Assembly (NCBI GenBank): GCA_003023745.1
Contig: PXYV01000038.1
Coordinates: forward strand, 1-49,240
Reading direction: 5' to 3'
Length of the DNA: 49,240 nt
DNA from: Sulfobacillus acidophilus
GTDB lineage: Bacteria; Bacillota; Sulfobacillia; Sulfobacillales; Sulfobacillaceae
Notes under the pieces: generated by a model
Told to the model about the DNA's origin: nothing
The model's database searches: none
The model's input: only the letters and a program-made list of their open reading frames with translations
Part shown: positions 29,982 to 39,571 of the stretch, piece by piece
Position numbering within the stretch: position 1 is the first letter of the stretch
Layout: every line of letters starts with the position of its first letter
Program-made: the position numbers and the translations under genes

Positions 29982-30974
29982 GTGCCAAACCGTGTGCTGG
30001 AGGTTAACGATCTTCGAACCCATTTTTTTACCGACGAAGGCGTAGTACCCTCCGTTGACGGTGTGAGTTTTTACATCGACCAAGAAGAAACATTAGGTGT
30101 CGTCGGTGAATCGGGGTGTGGGAAGAGCGTAACCTCATTGTCCATTATGCAGTTGGTGCCCAATCCGCCTGGACGAATTGTCGGCGGCGAAATTTTGTTT
30201 CGTGGTGAGAACCTCGTCAAAAAGACGCCTGAGCAGATGCGAAAAATTCGCGGCAAGGATATGGCGATGATTTTCCAAGAACCGATGAGTTCCCTCAATC
30301 CGGTGTATACCGTGGGCAATCAAATTGCCGAATCGGTTATTCTGCATCAGCAAGTGAGTCGTCGGGAAGCATTTAACCGGGCCGTCGAGATGTTAAGGCT
30401 AGTGGGTATTCCGTCCCCGGAACGGCGCGCTCGAGAATATCCCCACCAATTGTCGGGCGGCATGCGTCAGCGCGTAATGATTGCTATGGCGCTGGCCTGC
30501 AACCCTCAACTCTTAATTGCTGATGAACCGACAACGGCGCTGGATGTGACAATTCAGGCGCAAATATTAGATCTTATGAAAAAGTTGCAGTCGGAATTTC
30601 ATGCGGCGATCTTGCTCATTACCCATGACTTGGGTGTAGTGGCGGAAATGTGCGACCGGGTTGCCGTGATGTATGCCGGCAAGGTCGTGGAAGAGGGAAC
30701 GACCGCGGAATTGTTTCGCGAGCCATTGCATCCCTACACAGAGGGGTTGTTGGCGTCCATTCCGCGCATTGACGAGACGCGCCAGGATAAACTGCATGTT
30801 ATTGAAGGCACCGTGCCGAATTTATTGCATTTGCCGAAGGGCTGTTCATTTGCGCCGCGCTGTCCCAAGGCTATGGACATTTGTCGACGTGAAGCCCCGA
30901 CGCTCGAAGAGGTCGGTGATGGACGTAAGGTGAGCTGCTGGCTCCATGCATCCGGGAAGGAGGCGGCGTCGTGA
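29982..30974 (+). CDS. Oligopeptide-type ABC transporter ATPase (OppD/DppD-like)
   Basis: Cytoplasmic ATPase that powers uptake of peptides or, in some relatives, nickel or sugars. The 330-residue protein has Walker A GESGCGKS at 42-49, the Q-loop region [16 protein letters not shown], signature [15 protein letters not shown], Walker [17 protein letters not shown] and H-loop [16 protein letters not shown], followed by the oligopeptide C-terminal domain ([15 protein letters not shown] and the Cys-rich [17 protein letters not shown]). The start is GTG at 29982 after GGGAAGGGG. It overlaps the next ATPase by four bases. No permease or binding protein is in the window. Confidence 0.9.
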   Translation: MPNRVLEVNDLRTHFFTDEGVVPSVDGVSFYIDQEETLGVVGESGCGKSVTSLSIMQLVPNPPGRIVGGEILFRGENLVKKTPEQMRKIRGKDMAMIFQEPMSSLNPVYTVGNQIAESVILHQQVSRREAFNRAVEMLRLVGIPSPERRAREYPHQLSGGMRQRVMIAMALACNPQLLIADEPTTALDVTIQAQILDLMKKLQSEFHAAILLITHDLGVVAEMCDRVAVMYAGKVVEEGTTAELFREPLHPYTEGLLASIPRIDETRQDKLHVIEGTVPNLLHLPKGCSFAPRCPKAMDICRREAPTLEEVGDGRKVSCWLHASGKEAAS

Positions 30975-31975
30975 GTGCGGTATTGGATCAGTCGGCTGGG
31001 ATCCAGACAGATCCTGATGTGATTTTGTCGGTACGCGATTTGACAAAGTATTTTCCCATTACCGGGGGATTGTTTTCCCGCACAGTGGGGCATGTTAAGG
31101 CCCTTGACGGCGTGAGTTTTGATGTTAAAAAGGGAGAAACTCTGGGGCTGGTGGGCGAATCCGGGTGTGGGAAAACAACCACAGGGCGAGCGGTTTTGCG
31201 GTTGATTGAGCCGACTTCGGGGCAGGTGATCTTCGAAGGACGGGATATTGTCAAGTTGCCGAAAAGCGAGATGCGGGCCTTGCGGCGGGAGATGCAGATT
31301 GTCTTTCAAGATCCGTTTGGGTCGTTAAACCCGCGCATGTCCGTGGGAGAGATTATTGAGGAGCCATTAATTATTCATCATATTGGCGACAGTCAATCTC
31401 GGCAAAACCGCGTCCGCGAGCTATTGGAGGTAGTGGGCCTGGCCGCCTATCACATCCGCCGCTACCCTCACGAATTTTCCGGTGGCCAGCGCCAGCGTAT
31501 TGGTATCGCGCGTGCGCTGGCCTTGAATCCGAAGCTCGTGGTGGCGGACGAGCCGGTCTCGGCCCTAGATGTGTCGATTCAGTCACAGATCTTAAATCTC
31601 ATGGAGGATTTGCAACGCGAGTTTGGGCTGACCTACCTCTTCATAGCGCATGGGCTGAACGTGATACGGCATATTGCGGAGAGAGTGGGAGTCATGTACT
31701 TGGGCGTTATCATGGAAATTGCCGACTCAGATGCGATCTATAAGCATCCTTTGCATCCATACACGGAAGCACTCTTTTCGGCGATTCCGATTCCCAATCC
31801 GGCTCTTCGACGCGAGCGCATTATTTTGCAGGGCGATGTACCCAGCCCGGTCAATCCGCCGAGTGGGTGTCGTTTTCACACTAGATGCCCTATTGCACAA
31901 GAGCAGTGTAAAGTGGAAAGACCTCCCTTGAAAGAATCGGCGCCGGGCCACTGGGTTGCTTGCCACTTTCGTTAA
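30971..31975 (+). CDS. Oligopeptide-type ABC transporter ATPase (OppF/DppF-like)
   Basis: Partner ATPase of the preceding gene, forming a heterodimer under the permeases. The 334-residue protein starts with [18 protein letters not shown], has Walker A GESGCGKT at 62-69, [19 protein letters not shown], signature [15 protein letters not shown] and Walker [17 protein letters not shown]. The H-loop reads [16 protein letters not shown], where the near-invariant Asp after His is Gly; the His itself is kept. The C-terminal domain has [15 protein letters not shown] and [14 protein letters not shown]. The start is GTG at 30971 (GTGA overlap). A terminator hairpin follows the stop. Permeases must come from elsewhere in the genome. 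Confidence 0.9.
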   Translation: MSAVLDQSAGIQTDPDVILSVRDLTKYFPITGGLFSRTVGHVKALDGVSFDVKKGETLGLVGESGCGKTTTGRAVLRLIEPTSGQVIFEGRDIVKLPKSEMRALRREMQIVFQDPFGSLNPRMSVGEIIEEPLIIHHIGDSQSRQNRVRELLEVVGLAAYHIRRYPHEFSGGQRQRIGIARALALNPKLVVADEPVSALDVSIQSQILNLMEDLQREFGLTYLFIAHGLNVIRHIAERVGVMYLGVIMEIADSDAIYKHPLHPYTEALFSAIPIPNPALRRERIILQGDVPSPVNPPSGCRFHTRCPIAQEQCKVERPPLKESAPGHWVACHFR

Positions 31976-31985
31976 GGCCACGTTG

Positions 31986-32008
31986 ACGGGACCCTCCCCG
32001 GGTCCCGT
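31986..32008 (+). terminator. Terminator hairpin after the oppDF-like pair
   Basis: ACGGGACCC (31986-31994) pairs perfectly with GGGTCCCGT (32000-32008) around a five-base loop, eleven bases after the stop. The T-tail is short and interrupted (TCGTGTT). Confidence 0.75.
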
Positions 32009-32076
32009 TCGTGTTGAGGCGTGACCATGGGAACGTCGGGTGGGCAAAGCGGTTTGTTTGAGAAGTGGGGTTTTCA

Positions 32077-32502
32077 ATGCGTGCATCGTGGGTTGAGTAT
32101 TTTACGCAAATGAGCCAGTTGGTGGCGACGCGATCCACCTGTCCGCGACGCAGCGTCGGAGCGGTATTGGTGCGGGACCATCGCGTGATTGCCACGGGAT
32201 ACAACGGTGCGCCTAGCGGCCAACCGCATTGCACGGAAGTCGGGTGCCTGGTGGAGCACGACCATTGTGTTCGGACCATCCATGCCGAACTAAACGCGTT
32301 GTTGCAGTGTGCGCGGTACGGTATCGCGACGTCAGGGGTTGATCTGTATTGTACCGATATGCCCTGCCGCAATTGCGCCCGCGCCCTGGTGCAGGCCGGG
32401 GTCCAGCGAATCTACTACATACGACCCTATGAAAGTCCCGAAACGGTAGAATTGGTGATGAGCACGGAGGTTCAGTTGATACGCGTGGCGCCGCCTGCCT
32501 AA
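32077..32502 (+). CDS. Deoxycytidylate deaminase-like zinc enzyme (ComEB family)
   Basis: Predicted to deaminate dCMP to dUMP, feeding thymidylate synthesis. The 141-residue protein carries the zinc site of the cytidine deaminase fold: the HAE of TIHAELNALLQCARYG (zinc His and catalytic Glu) and PCRNCARALVQAGV (two zinc Cys), plus the N-terminal substrate stretch SVGAVLVRDHRVIATGYNGAP and the extra Cys/His set EVGCLVEHDHCVR typical of dCMP deaminases (second zinc site). ATG at 32077 is taken as start (GAAGTGGGG upstream); GTG 32065 is possible. It stands alone between a terminator and the gatC promoter. No other competence genes are near. Confidence 0.9.
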   Translation: MRASWVEYFTQMSQLVATRSTCPRRSVGAVLVRDHRVIATGYNGAPSGQPHCTEVGCLVEHDHCVRTIHAELNALLQCARYGIATSGVDLYCTDMPCRNCARALVQAGVQRIYYIRPYESPETVELVMSTEVQLIRVAPPA

Positions 32503-32522
32503 CTGCGACGAAGCACCTTGGA

Positions 32523-32553
32523 TTGGGTCGTGAACCCGGAGCAGTGCTATAAT
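32523..32553 (+). promoter_or_regulatory. Extended -10 promoter of gatCAB
   Basis: TGCTATAAT at 32545-32553 is a perfect extended -10 element. TTGGGT at 32523-32528 is a possible -35, though the spacer of 19 bases is long. The untranslated leader to gatC would be only about 15-20 bases. Confidence 0.6.
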
Positions 32554-32574
32554 GCGAACGATACATCAGGGGGG

Positions 32575-32886
32575 ATGGCTTTGGAACTGGATGACGCCGA
32601 CATTTTGCACGTGGCGCGTTTGGCTCGTTTGCAGCTCACAGCGGCAGAAGTAGAACCGGTTCGACGGGACTTGAATCGCGTCTTGGAATACGTACAGACA
32701 CTGCATCAACTTAACCTAGACAACATTGAGCCGACGATGCACGTGAGCGGGTTGCGGGCCATTTTGCGCAACGACAGCGTGCAGCCGTCACTGACAGTGG
32801 AGGAGGCGCTCCGTAATGCGCCCGAGGTCCGTGAGGCGATGTTTGTCGTGCCTCGGATCATGGGGGAGGGCGGCGAGGATGAGTAA
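32575..32886 (+). CDS. gatC: Asp-tRNA(Asn)/Glu-tRNA(Gln) amidotransferase subunit GatC
   Basis: Small clamp subunit that holds GatA and GatB together in the tRNA-dependent amidotransferase. About 103 residues with the family pattern: [17 protein letters not shown] at the N-terminus, [25 protein letters not shown] in the middle, RNDSVQPSL and [20 protein letters not shown] at the end. The start may be ATG 32575 or TTG 32581; the latter is six bases after the AGGGGGG run, while the ATG touches it. It overlaps gatA by eight bases. First gene of gatC-gatA-gatB. Confidence 0.94.
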   Translation: MALELDDADILHVARLARLQLTAAEVEPVRRDLNRVLEYVQTLHQLNLDNIEPTMHVSGLRAILRNDSVQPSLTVEEALRNAPEVREAMFVVPRIMGEGGEDE

Positions 32887-34334
32887 CCTGTGGTCCTGGT
32901 CGGCGCGTCGGCTGCACGATGAATTTGTACAGGGGGCGGTTAGTGCCGAAACTATCGTCATGGCGCATTTGAACCGCATTGAGGCGATTGATTCGACGGT
33001 CAAAGCTTTTCTCTTTGTGGATGCGGAGGGTGCATTGCAGGAAGCGCGCCGCCAGGATAGGTGGTCTGAAAGGGAACGCCGATTGCGGCCTTTGTCGGGC
33101 GTGCCCCTGGCCGTGAAGGATAATATCGTGACGCGTACCATGCCCACTAGTGCAGGATCCAAAATTTTAGAGGGGTTTCTTTCACCGTATGATGCGACCG
33201 TGATTGAGAAGGTGAAGGCGGCCGGGGCAATTGTGATTGGCAAGACCAATTTAGACGAATTTGCTATGGGTTCTTCCACCGAGCATTCGGCCTTTCATCC
33301 CACGGCCAACCCTTGGGACATTGAACGAGTGCCGGGGGGGTCCAGCGGGGGATCGGCGGGCTGCCGTAGCGGCACGTTTGGTGCCCGTGGCCCTTGGGTC
33401 CGATACGGGAGGGTCGATCCGACAACCCGCCGCATATTGCGGCGTCGTAGGCATGAAGCCGAGCTATGGGCGCGTTTCACGCTACGGATTGATTGCGTTT
33501 GCTTCGAGCTTAGATCAAATCGGACCTTTTGCGCGCACCGTCGAGGACAGCCGCTTGGTGTACGAGGTGATTGCCGGCTATGATCCCAAAGATTCGACGT
33601 CGCTCCCCGGGGAGGGAGAGGAGCCGGCGCCGTTGAGTGGTGCAACATGGCGCATTGGGCTGCCGCGAGAATACTATGGCGAGGGCATCGATCCCAGAAT
33701 TCGGACGTTGATTGAAGCGGCGCTGGCCAAATTACGGGATCGGGGTCATGAACTAGTCGAGATTTCGTTGCCGCATACCCAATACGCGATTGCTACATAC
33801 TACCTGATTGCGCCAGCCGAAGCCTCGTCCAACTTATCGCGCTATGACGGTGTGCGCTATGGCTTGCGCGTTAAAGGTCGCGATTTGTTAAGTCAATATG
33901 AAACGACGCGCGATGTCGGATTTGGGTCGGAGGTCAAACGGCGCATTTTGCTCGGTACGCATGCGCTCTCAGCGGGCTATTACGATGCCTATTACCTTAC
34001 AGCGCAAAAAGTGCGTACACTCATCCGGCAGGACTTTGACGAGGCGTTTCGCACGGTCGACTTCATTGTCACGCCAACAACCCCCGATTTAGCTTTTCGG
34101 TTCGGGGAACGCAGCGATGATCCCTTGAAAATGTACCTGGGCGATATTTTTACGGCGACAGCGAACCTAGCCGGCCTTCCCGGCCTTTCCATGCCAGTGG
34201 GATTGGCAGACGGACTGCCGGTGGGATTGCAGTGGTTGGCGCCGCCGCTGTACGACGGACCATTGTTTCGGGCAGCAGCTGGTTTAGAACAGGTTTTGGA
34301 TACAGTGCCATGGCCTCTGGAGGTGGTCCAATGA
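32879..34334 (+). pseudogene. gatA: gatA, glutamyl-tRNA amidotransferase subunit A, interrupted by a +1 frameshift
   Basis: The glutaminase subunit of GatCAB, of the amidase signature family. Reading from ATG 32879, the frame gives [13 protein letters not shown] (catalytic Lys) and [10 protein letters not shown] (cis-Ser), then goes out of frame. The rest ([24 protein letters not shown] with the nucleophile Ser, then [20 protein letters not shown] and so on to 34334) lies one base later. The break is an extra G in the GGCGGGC at about 33355-33361. Removing one base restores an uninterrupted 484-residue protein of normal length with every motif intact, so the gene is otherwise healthy. The neighbours gatC and gatB are intact and overlap it. 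A sequencing or assembly error in this G-rich tract is the likeliest explanation; a true mutation or recoding is less likely. Confidence 0.93.
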
Positions 34335-35806
34335 GTGCGTCGTTTGAAGTTATCATCGGACTAGAAGTGCATGTTGAGCTTAAGACCGCATCAAAGCTGT
34401 TTTGCGGTTGCTCAACCACTTTCGGCGCGGCACCTAATTCTCAGACCTGTCCGGTCTGTTTGGGGATGCCAGGAGTGTTGCCGGTGCTGAACCAAGAGGC
34501 TATTCGCATGGCGTGTTTATCAGCGTTGGCGTTGCACTGCCAAGTTCGGCCTGTGTCAAAATTTGATCGCAAGCAGTATTTTTATCCCGATCTGCCAAAG
34601 GCCTATCAAATTTCGCAGTATGATCAGCCGCTAGCGGAATTCGGATGGGTGAGCGTTCGACCGGCTGGAGGCGACGTGAAGAAGGTTGGCATCCGTCGCA
34701 TTCACGTTGAGGAGGACGCGGGAAAACTGAACCACCTGGGCCAACGCTTAGGCGACGCCGTCGGCTCTTTGGTTGATCTCAACCGGGCAGGCGTGCCATT
34801 GATTGAAATTGTGTCCGAACCGGATTTGCGGTCGGCGGAAGAAGCCCGCCTCTATTTAACCGAGTTGCGGGCGACGCTCAGTTATTTAGACGTTTCGGAC
34901 TTGCGAATGGAAGAAGGGTCGATGCGCTGCGACGCTAATGTGTCGCTGCGCCCAGTCGGCTATGCGGGCTCTGTGGAGGATCTGCCTCGGGTGGAGATAA
35001 AGAACGTGAATTCGATCCGTAATGTGCAACGAGGCATCGAGTATGAGATTGAACGTCAACGAGAGTTGTTGGTGCACGGCGAACGCATCGTCAAAGAAAC
35101 TCGGGGATTTGATGATGCCACGGGTCAGACCTACAGTCAGCGCAGCAAGGAAGAAGCCAATGATTATCGTTATTTTCCGGAGCCGGATCTTCCGCCGCTG
35201 GTCTTGGATGTTTCGTGGATTGAAGACTTACGTCGAAACTTGCCCGAGCTGCCCGACGCCATTCGTCAGTCCTTAGTCGCGCGCGGTATTCCATCCAAGG
35301 ATGCGGAGGTTTTGGTGCTGGATCGGGAGGCGTACGAATACTGGAACGCGGCCCGGTCCTTATACGCAGACGAGCGCACCTTGGTCAACTGGATGCTCTC
35401 CGATGTTTTGCGGGTGCTGAATTTGCGCAATGAGAGCTTCAGTCAAGCGTCGGTGGGGCCCCGCGCATTGGTTGAGCTGCTGACCTTGATTGACCAAGGA
35501 ACGTTGTCGGGCCGCATGGCCAAAGAGGTTCTCGAGGCGATGTTTGCGACTCAAAAGAGTGCCGCGGACATTGTCAAAGAACGGGGCTTAAGCCAGATTA
35601 CCGATGTGGCAGCGGTGGGTGCCGTGGTCGAGTCGGTGCTAACCAGTCATCCTGCCGTGGTTGCGGACTACTTGTCCGGCAAAGAAAAGGCGTTGGCCTA
35701 TTTAGTGGGACAAGTCATGAAGGCGACACGGGGGCAGGCGAAGCCGGATCTCGTCAACCGATTGTTAATCGAAGGGATTGCGCGTGAATCCAATCCAACC
35801 CGGTAG
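34331..35806 (+). CDS. gatB: Asp-tRNA(Asn)/Glu-tRNA(Gln) amidotransferase subunit GatB
   Basis: Binds misacylated tRNA and performs its phosphorylation and amidation with ammonia from GatA. The 491-residue protein begins [20 protein letters not shown] and has a zinc-type site CGC ... [66 protein letters not shown], and a C-terminal YqeY/GatB tail domain ([19 protein letters not shown]). The start at 34331 overlaps the gatA stop (ATGA); an open stretch upstream lies inside gatA. Overlaps the carboxypeptidase gene by 23 bases. Confidence 0.96.
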   Translation: MSASFEVIIGLEVHVELKTASKLFCGCSTTFGAAPNSQTCPVCLGMPGVLPVLNQEAIRMACLSALALHCQVRPVSKFDRKQYFYPDLPKAYQISQYDQPLAEFGWVSVRPAGGDVKKVGIRRIHVEEDAGKLNHLGQRLGDAVGSLVDLNRAGVPLIEIVSEPDLRSAEEARLYLTELRATLSYLDVSDLRMEEGSMRCDANVSLRPVGYAGSVEDLPRVEIKNVNSIRNVQRGIEYEIERQRELLVHGERIVKETRGFDDATGQTYSQRSKEEANDYRYFPEPDLPPLVLDVSWIEDLRRNLPELPDAIRQSLVARGIPSKDAEVLVLDREAYEYWNAARSLYADERTLVNWMLSDVLRVLNLRNESFSQASVGPRALVELLTLIDQGTLSGRMAKEVLEAMFATQKSAADIVKERGLSQITDVAAVGAVVESVLTSHPAVVADYLSGKEKALAYLVGQVMKATRGQAKPDLVNRLLIEGIARESNPTR

Positions 35807-36701
35807 TGTGTCCAGACACTCGCATGTGCGGATTGTGGCACCGGCGCGGGCGTGCGAGCCACAGACTCTACGGGCGTGCGAAGACGCGCTCAAACATTAT
35901 GGGTTTGCTGTCAGCTTTGGTGAGCATGTGTTCGATCGGGACGGCAGTCCACTTGATTTAGCGGGCCGAGATGTTGACCGCGCCCGCGATCTCATGACCG
36001 CCTTGACTGATCCGCAGGTTGACTGGGTATTAGCGGCGCGCGGCGGCTATGGATCCATGCGCCTGTTGCCGTACGTCGATTGGAACGTTTTGTCGCTCAG
36101 CCCCGTCAAACCGCTGGTGGGCTTTAGTGACGTGACGGCATTGCATTTAGCCCTGGCTCGCATCGGATGGCCTACGATTCATGGACCCAATGCCGACCAC
36201 GATTGGTGGGGCAGCGATGGCGAAGCGGTGGTCCGATGGCTGGTCCACGGCGAGTTGATGCTGCCTGAGACTCCTTTAATCCCGTTGACGCAAGGCCCGC
36301 GGCATTTCATGCCGATGATGCCGTGGCGGGGCGGAAACTTAAGCTTGATCGCTGCGTTATGTGGAACGGCGTTCGAGCCCGCGTGGGACAACACGATCTT
36401 GTATTTGGAGGAAGTGCATGAGGTAGCGTATCGGATTGATCGTTTGTTGCAGCAACTGCGGTTGTCTGGCATTCTTTCGCGCGTCCAGGGCATCGTATTT
36501 GGTGACGCCGTATTTGATGGCGAGGATGAGACCAAAGTTGTTCAAAACTTGGTGGGGCAAATGGCGCAGGAATTGGGCATTCCGGCCTGGTGGGGACTAC
36601 TATCGGGCCATCGCCTGCCTATGCGGGCTCTGCCGCTGGGGGTGCCATTGATGATTGGCACGGATAACCGCGTGCATCTGCCTCAGGGAGCCACATCATA
36701 A
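35784..36701 (+). CDS. LD-carboxypeptidase (S66 family, LdcA-like)
   Basis: Cleaves the terminal D-amino acid from murein tetrapeptides in peptidoglycan recycling, or relates to the MccF self-immunity branch of the same family. The 305-residue protein has no signal peptide, so it should be cytoplasmic. Catalytic triad motifs: nucleophile Ser115 in VGFSDVTALH, Glu near 209-210 in LYLEEVHEVAYRIDR, and His276 in LLSGHRLPMRALPLG; AARGGYGSMRLLPY (about 85-97) is the family fingerprint. The start is GTG at 35784, seven bases after GAAGGG; TTG 35778 is possible. It is translationally linked to gatB, an association without obvious logic. Confidence 0.88.
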   Translation: MNPIQPGSVSRHSHVRIVAPARACEPQTLRACEDALKHYGFAVSFGEHVFDRDGSPLDLAGRDVDRARDLMTALTDPQVDWVLAARGGYGSMRLLPYVDWNVLSLSPVKPLVGFSDVTALHLALARIGWPTIHGPNADHDWWGSDGEAVVRWLVHGELMLPETPLIPLTQGPRHFMPMMPWRGGNLSLIAALCGTAFEPAWDNTILYLEEVHEVAYRIDRLLQQLRLSGILSRVQGIVFGDAVFDGEDETKVVQNLVGQMAQELGIPAWWGLLSGHRLPMRALPLGVPLMIGTDNRVHLPQGATS

Positions 36702-38054
36702 GTGCCGGTGGGAGAACGCGAGGTTCTGGCTATTGACCGCATGGGTCAACACGGCGACGGGGTGGGACGCGGGAAAGATGGGCGTCTAGTGTTTGTGCCC
36801 GGCGCATTGCCAGGAGAAACCGTGATCGTCGAAATCCGCGAAGAACATAAAAATTTCATGCGGGGTGTGGTAATCGACTGGCTGGCGCGTGCCAGTGACC
36901 GCACGCATCCCATTTGCCCTGCGTTTGGCGTGTGTGGCGGCTGCGTGTTTCAGCATTGGGACTATGCGTCTGAGGTCCGGTACAAAGAGTCCCGCGTGAG
37001 GCGGGCCTTGCGATTAGCGGGTCTTGACGCCGGCGTGGTCGAGGCGATTAGGACTTGCGCGCACCCCTACGGTTATCGCAACAAGGGGCAGTTTCCATTT
37101 GGCGGTCAGGTCGGTCAAGCGGTGTTAGGCCTTTATCGTCATGGCACCCACGAGGTGGTTGGCGTTCAGCATTGCGATATCCAGGACGATCGGGTTAATC
37201 AGGTGTTGAGAAGGGCCGAAGCGATCGTAAACGCCATCGCCTTGCCGCCCTACGATGAGGTCCACGGGACCGGAATTGTGCGTCATCTCTTGATTCGATC
37301 CTCGCGGCTACAGGGTCAATCGTTGGTATTAATCGTCGCAACGCGCCACGATCCTCGAATCATGACGTTGGCACAGACCTTGCTCAATGAGGTGCCGGGA
37401 GTGCATGGCGTCGGTCTTAATTTGAATCCTGTTGCTGGTAACCGCGTGCTCGGGCCGACTACCCGCGTATTGGCTGGAGAAGGCGATATTTACGAACGCA
37501 TTTTGGGCGCGACCTTTCGACTGTCGATGACCTCGTTTTTTCAGGTTAATCCCGAGCAGGCTGCCGTTCTGTACGAAGCGGCGTTGGCGTGTTTGCCGGA
37601 ACACGTTGATCAAATTTTGGATTTGTACTCCGGGGTTGGCACGTTGGCAACGTTGGCAGCTTCCAAAGCAACGACGGTGCGGGCTGTGGAAACAAATCCT
37701 GTAGCCGTGGCCGACGCCCGTGTGAATTTCGCGCTCAATCACATCGACAATGTCGAGATGAATGCCGCACGAGCCGAGGAACTACTGGCGCAGTGGGCCA
37801 AGCAGGGTAAGAACCCGCCCTGGGCTATCATCGTTGACCCGCCCCGCGCCGGGTTGGATCGTCACGTCACCAAGACGTTGCAAGAGGTTAGGCCTGCGCA
37901 AATTATCTATATTAGTTGCAATCCGGAGACATGGGCGCGCGATCTGGCACAACTGGCTCCCGTCTATAGTTTGCAGCGCGCCGTCCCAGTCGACATGTTT
38001 CCCCGGACTGATCATGTGGAGGTGGCCTCCTGCCTTTTGCTGAACGGGAACTAG
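36702..38054 (+). CDS. 23S rRNA m5U methyltransferase (RlmCD/RlmD family)
   Basis: SAM-dependent uracil-C5 methyltransferase of the RumA/TrmA family with 450 residues. An N-terminal TRAM domain (about 1-60: IDRMGQHGDGVGRGKDGRLVF) is followed by the [4Fe-4S] cysteine set (CPAFGVCGGC, C72/C78/C81, with a later Cys in GVQHCDIQ), the central RNA-binding domain, the SAM site LDLYSGVGTLA, MTSFFQVNPEQA, IIVDPPRAGLD, and the catalytic Cys in YISCNPETWARDL. The GTG start at 36702 follows the previous stop directly. Exact target positions (such as U747 or U1939) cannot be assigned by eye. The stop codon shares bases with that of the convergent permease gene. Confidence 0.93.
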   Translation: MPVGEREVLAIDRMGQHGDGVGRGKDGRLVFVPGALPGETVIVEIREEHKNFMRGVVIDWLARASDRTHPICPAFGVCGGCVFQHWDYASEVRYKESRVRRALRLAGLDAGVVEAIRTCAHPYGYRNKGQFPFGGQVGQAVLGLYRHGTHEVVGVQHCDIQDDRVNQVLRRAEAIVNAIALPPYDEVHGTGIVRHLLIRSSRLQGQSLVLIVATRHDPRIMTLAQTLLNEVPGVHGVGLNLNPVAGNRVLGPTTRVLAGEGDIYERILGATFRLSMTSFFQVNPEQAAVLYEAALACLPEHVDQILDLYSGVGTLATLAASKATTVRAVETNPVAVADARVNFALNHIDNVEMNAARAEELLAQWAKQGKNPPWAIIVDPPRAGLDRHVTKTLQEVRPAQIIYISCNPETWARDLAQLAPVYSLQRAVPVDMFPRTDHVEVASCLLLNGN

Positions 38055-39469
38055 CGACGGGATGGACCATACTCGCGAATGAACAGCCAGGCGATGACGG
38101 CTGCCGCAATGCCTCCCACGCCGACCAAGGCCCCGACCAGCTCTCCTTGCGCAAACGGCGACACAGCCATAGCGCCGATTACGGCGGCCATAACAAAGTA
38201 CGTGGTATAAGGGAAGCCCCAGAGCTTATATGTGAGCCGCTCAGGGTGATGCGTTTTTAAGTACGGCCGATACAGGCGCTGGGTTAAAAGCACCATTAAC
38301 CAGATAAACATGGCTTGAAAGCCAGTCGCCGTGACTAAGTAACTGTACGCTTTCTGCGGCAGTACATAGGCCAAGATAATGGTCAGCGCCAAAAGCGCGG
38401 CGCTGGTCCAGATGGCGTAGGATGGCTGCCCTTTGCGATTGAGGTGGGCCAGCCAGCTCGGCCCTTCCCCCTGTCGCGCCAGGGAATACAAGACGCGGAC
38501 ATTTGAGTATAAAGCGGCGTTCATCGTCGACAGGACCGCAAACAGCAACACCAGGTTCATAATGAAACTGGCATAGGGTATTCGGGAGGTATGGAGTGCC
38601 ATAATGAACGGGCTGATGTGGTCGGACTGGATGGTCCAAGGAATTAGGGTGAGAATGAGAAAAACAGAGCCGAGATACATAATCCCGACGAACAGGACGG
38701 TGGCCCGCACCGCCTTCGGAATTGTTTCGCCGGGCGCTTTCGTTTCGGCGGCGGCCAGCCCGATCACGCCCGTTCCGGCGTAGGCAAACAGTACCAGAAT
38801 CATCGCGGGTAAGGCACCGTGCCATCCGTGAGGCAACCAGCCACCGTATCCGTCGAGCATGTGCAAAACTCCGTCTAAGGGATGGCGTGTCGGGATTTGG
38901 TGTGTCAACATCAAAGCGCCCACGGCAATGAACGCTAGGACCGCTAGCATTTTGGTTCCGGCCATAAATCCTTCGACCTGACCAAATCCGCGAACGCTGA
39001 TGAAATTAACGGCAATTATCAACGCTGAATAAATCAGGGACCAAATCCATAGCGGGATTCCGGGATACCAATACCGAGAAAAGAGCGCTGCCGCGGTCAC
39101 TTCGCTTGACATCGTCAAGACGCTGGAGAACCAAAAGATCCATCCGGAAACAAAGGTCCATCCCGGCCCCAGCACCTGTCGCGTAAACACCAGAAAGGAT
39201 CCCGGGCTGGGTGTGGCAATCGACATCTCTGCCAACGCATTGATTTCTAACGCCATCAGCAGCCAACCGAAGGCAAACATGGCAAGCACCACAGGACCCG
39301 CATAGTGAATGGCGAGTCCACTCGCCATAAAGAGGCCGGAACCCATCACACCCCCAATTGTCAACAGGGTGAGGGGCAGCGCCGTCAGATCCCGCTGAAA
39401 ACTGGGATGATGGCTCCTAGCCGACTTAAAGCGAGATCTCGGGTTTGGTGTCTTCACTTCCACTTGCAT
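38051..39469 (-). CDS. Amino acid permease, APC superfamily
   Basis: Integral membrane transporter, about 472 residues, with roughly twelve predicted helices. The first helix region reads LTLLTIGGVMGSGLFMASGLAIHYAGP, the APC fingerprint with the unwound GxG substrate-binding stretch. Further features are PSPGSFLVFTRQVLGPGWTFVSGW, VLFAYAGTGVIGLAAAETKAPGETIPKAVR (the helix 6 region and following loop) and LSTMNAALYSNVRVLYSLARQG. This resembles the GABA/lysine/basic amino acid branch (GabP, LysP, YbeC-like); the substrate is uncertain. The start near 39469 (AAAGGGG just upstream; GTG 39463 also possible) fits the family better than the open frame to 39604. It is divergent from the thioesterase gene and convergent with the methyltransferase gene. 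Confidence 0.9.
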   Translation of the reverse strand: MQVEVKTPNPRSRFKSARSHHPSFQRDLTALPLTLLTIGGVMGSGLFMASGLAIHYAGPVVLAMFAFGWLLMALEINALAEMSIATPSPGSFLVFTRQVLGPGWTFVSGWIFWFSSVLTMSSEVTAAALFSRYWYPGIPLWIWSLIYSALIIAVNFISVRGFGQVEGFMAGTKMLAVLAFIAVGALMLTHQIPTRHPLDGVLHMLDGYGGWLPHGWHGALPAMILVLFAYAGTGVIGLAAAETKAPGETIPKAVRATVLFVGIMYLGSVFLILTLIPWTIQSDHISPFIMALHTSRIPYASFIMNLVLLFAVLSTMNAALYSNVRVLYSLARQGEGPSWLAHLNRKGQPSYAIWTSAALLALTIILAYVLPQKAYSYLVTATGFQAMFIWLMVLLTQRLYRPYLKTHHPERLTYKLWGFPYTTYFVMAAVIGAMAVSPFAQGELVGALVGVGGIAAAVIAWLFIREYGPSRR

Positions 39470-39571
39470 CACCCCTTTGGGTTTGACAATGGCTTTCCTT
39501 TTCTGGTAAGGGAAGTTAGGCGACAGTAGCATGGCCTGTTGCACCAGGTTTATACGGAAGCGGGGAGGAAT

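Noticed and set aside
33261-33583. Programmed frameshifting in gatA
   Set aside because: No slippery heptamer with a downstream structure stands out, and gatA is not known to use recoding; a surplus G in a G-rich stretch is simpler.
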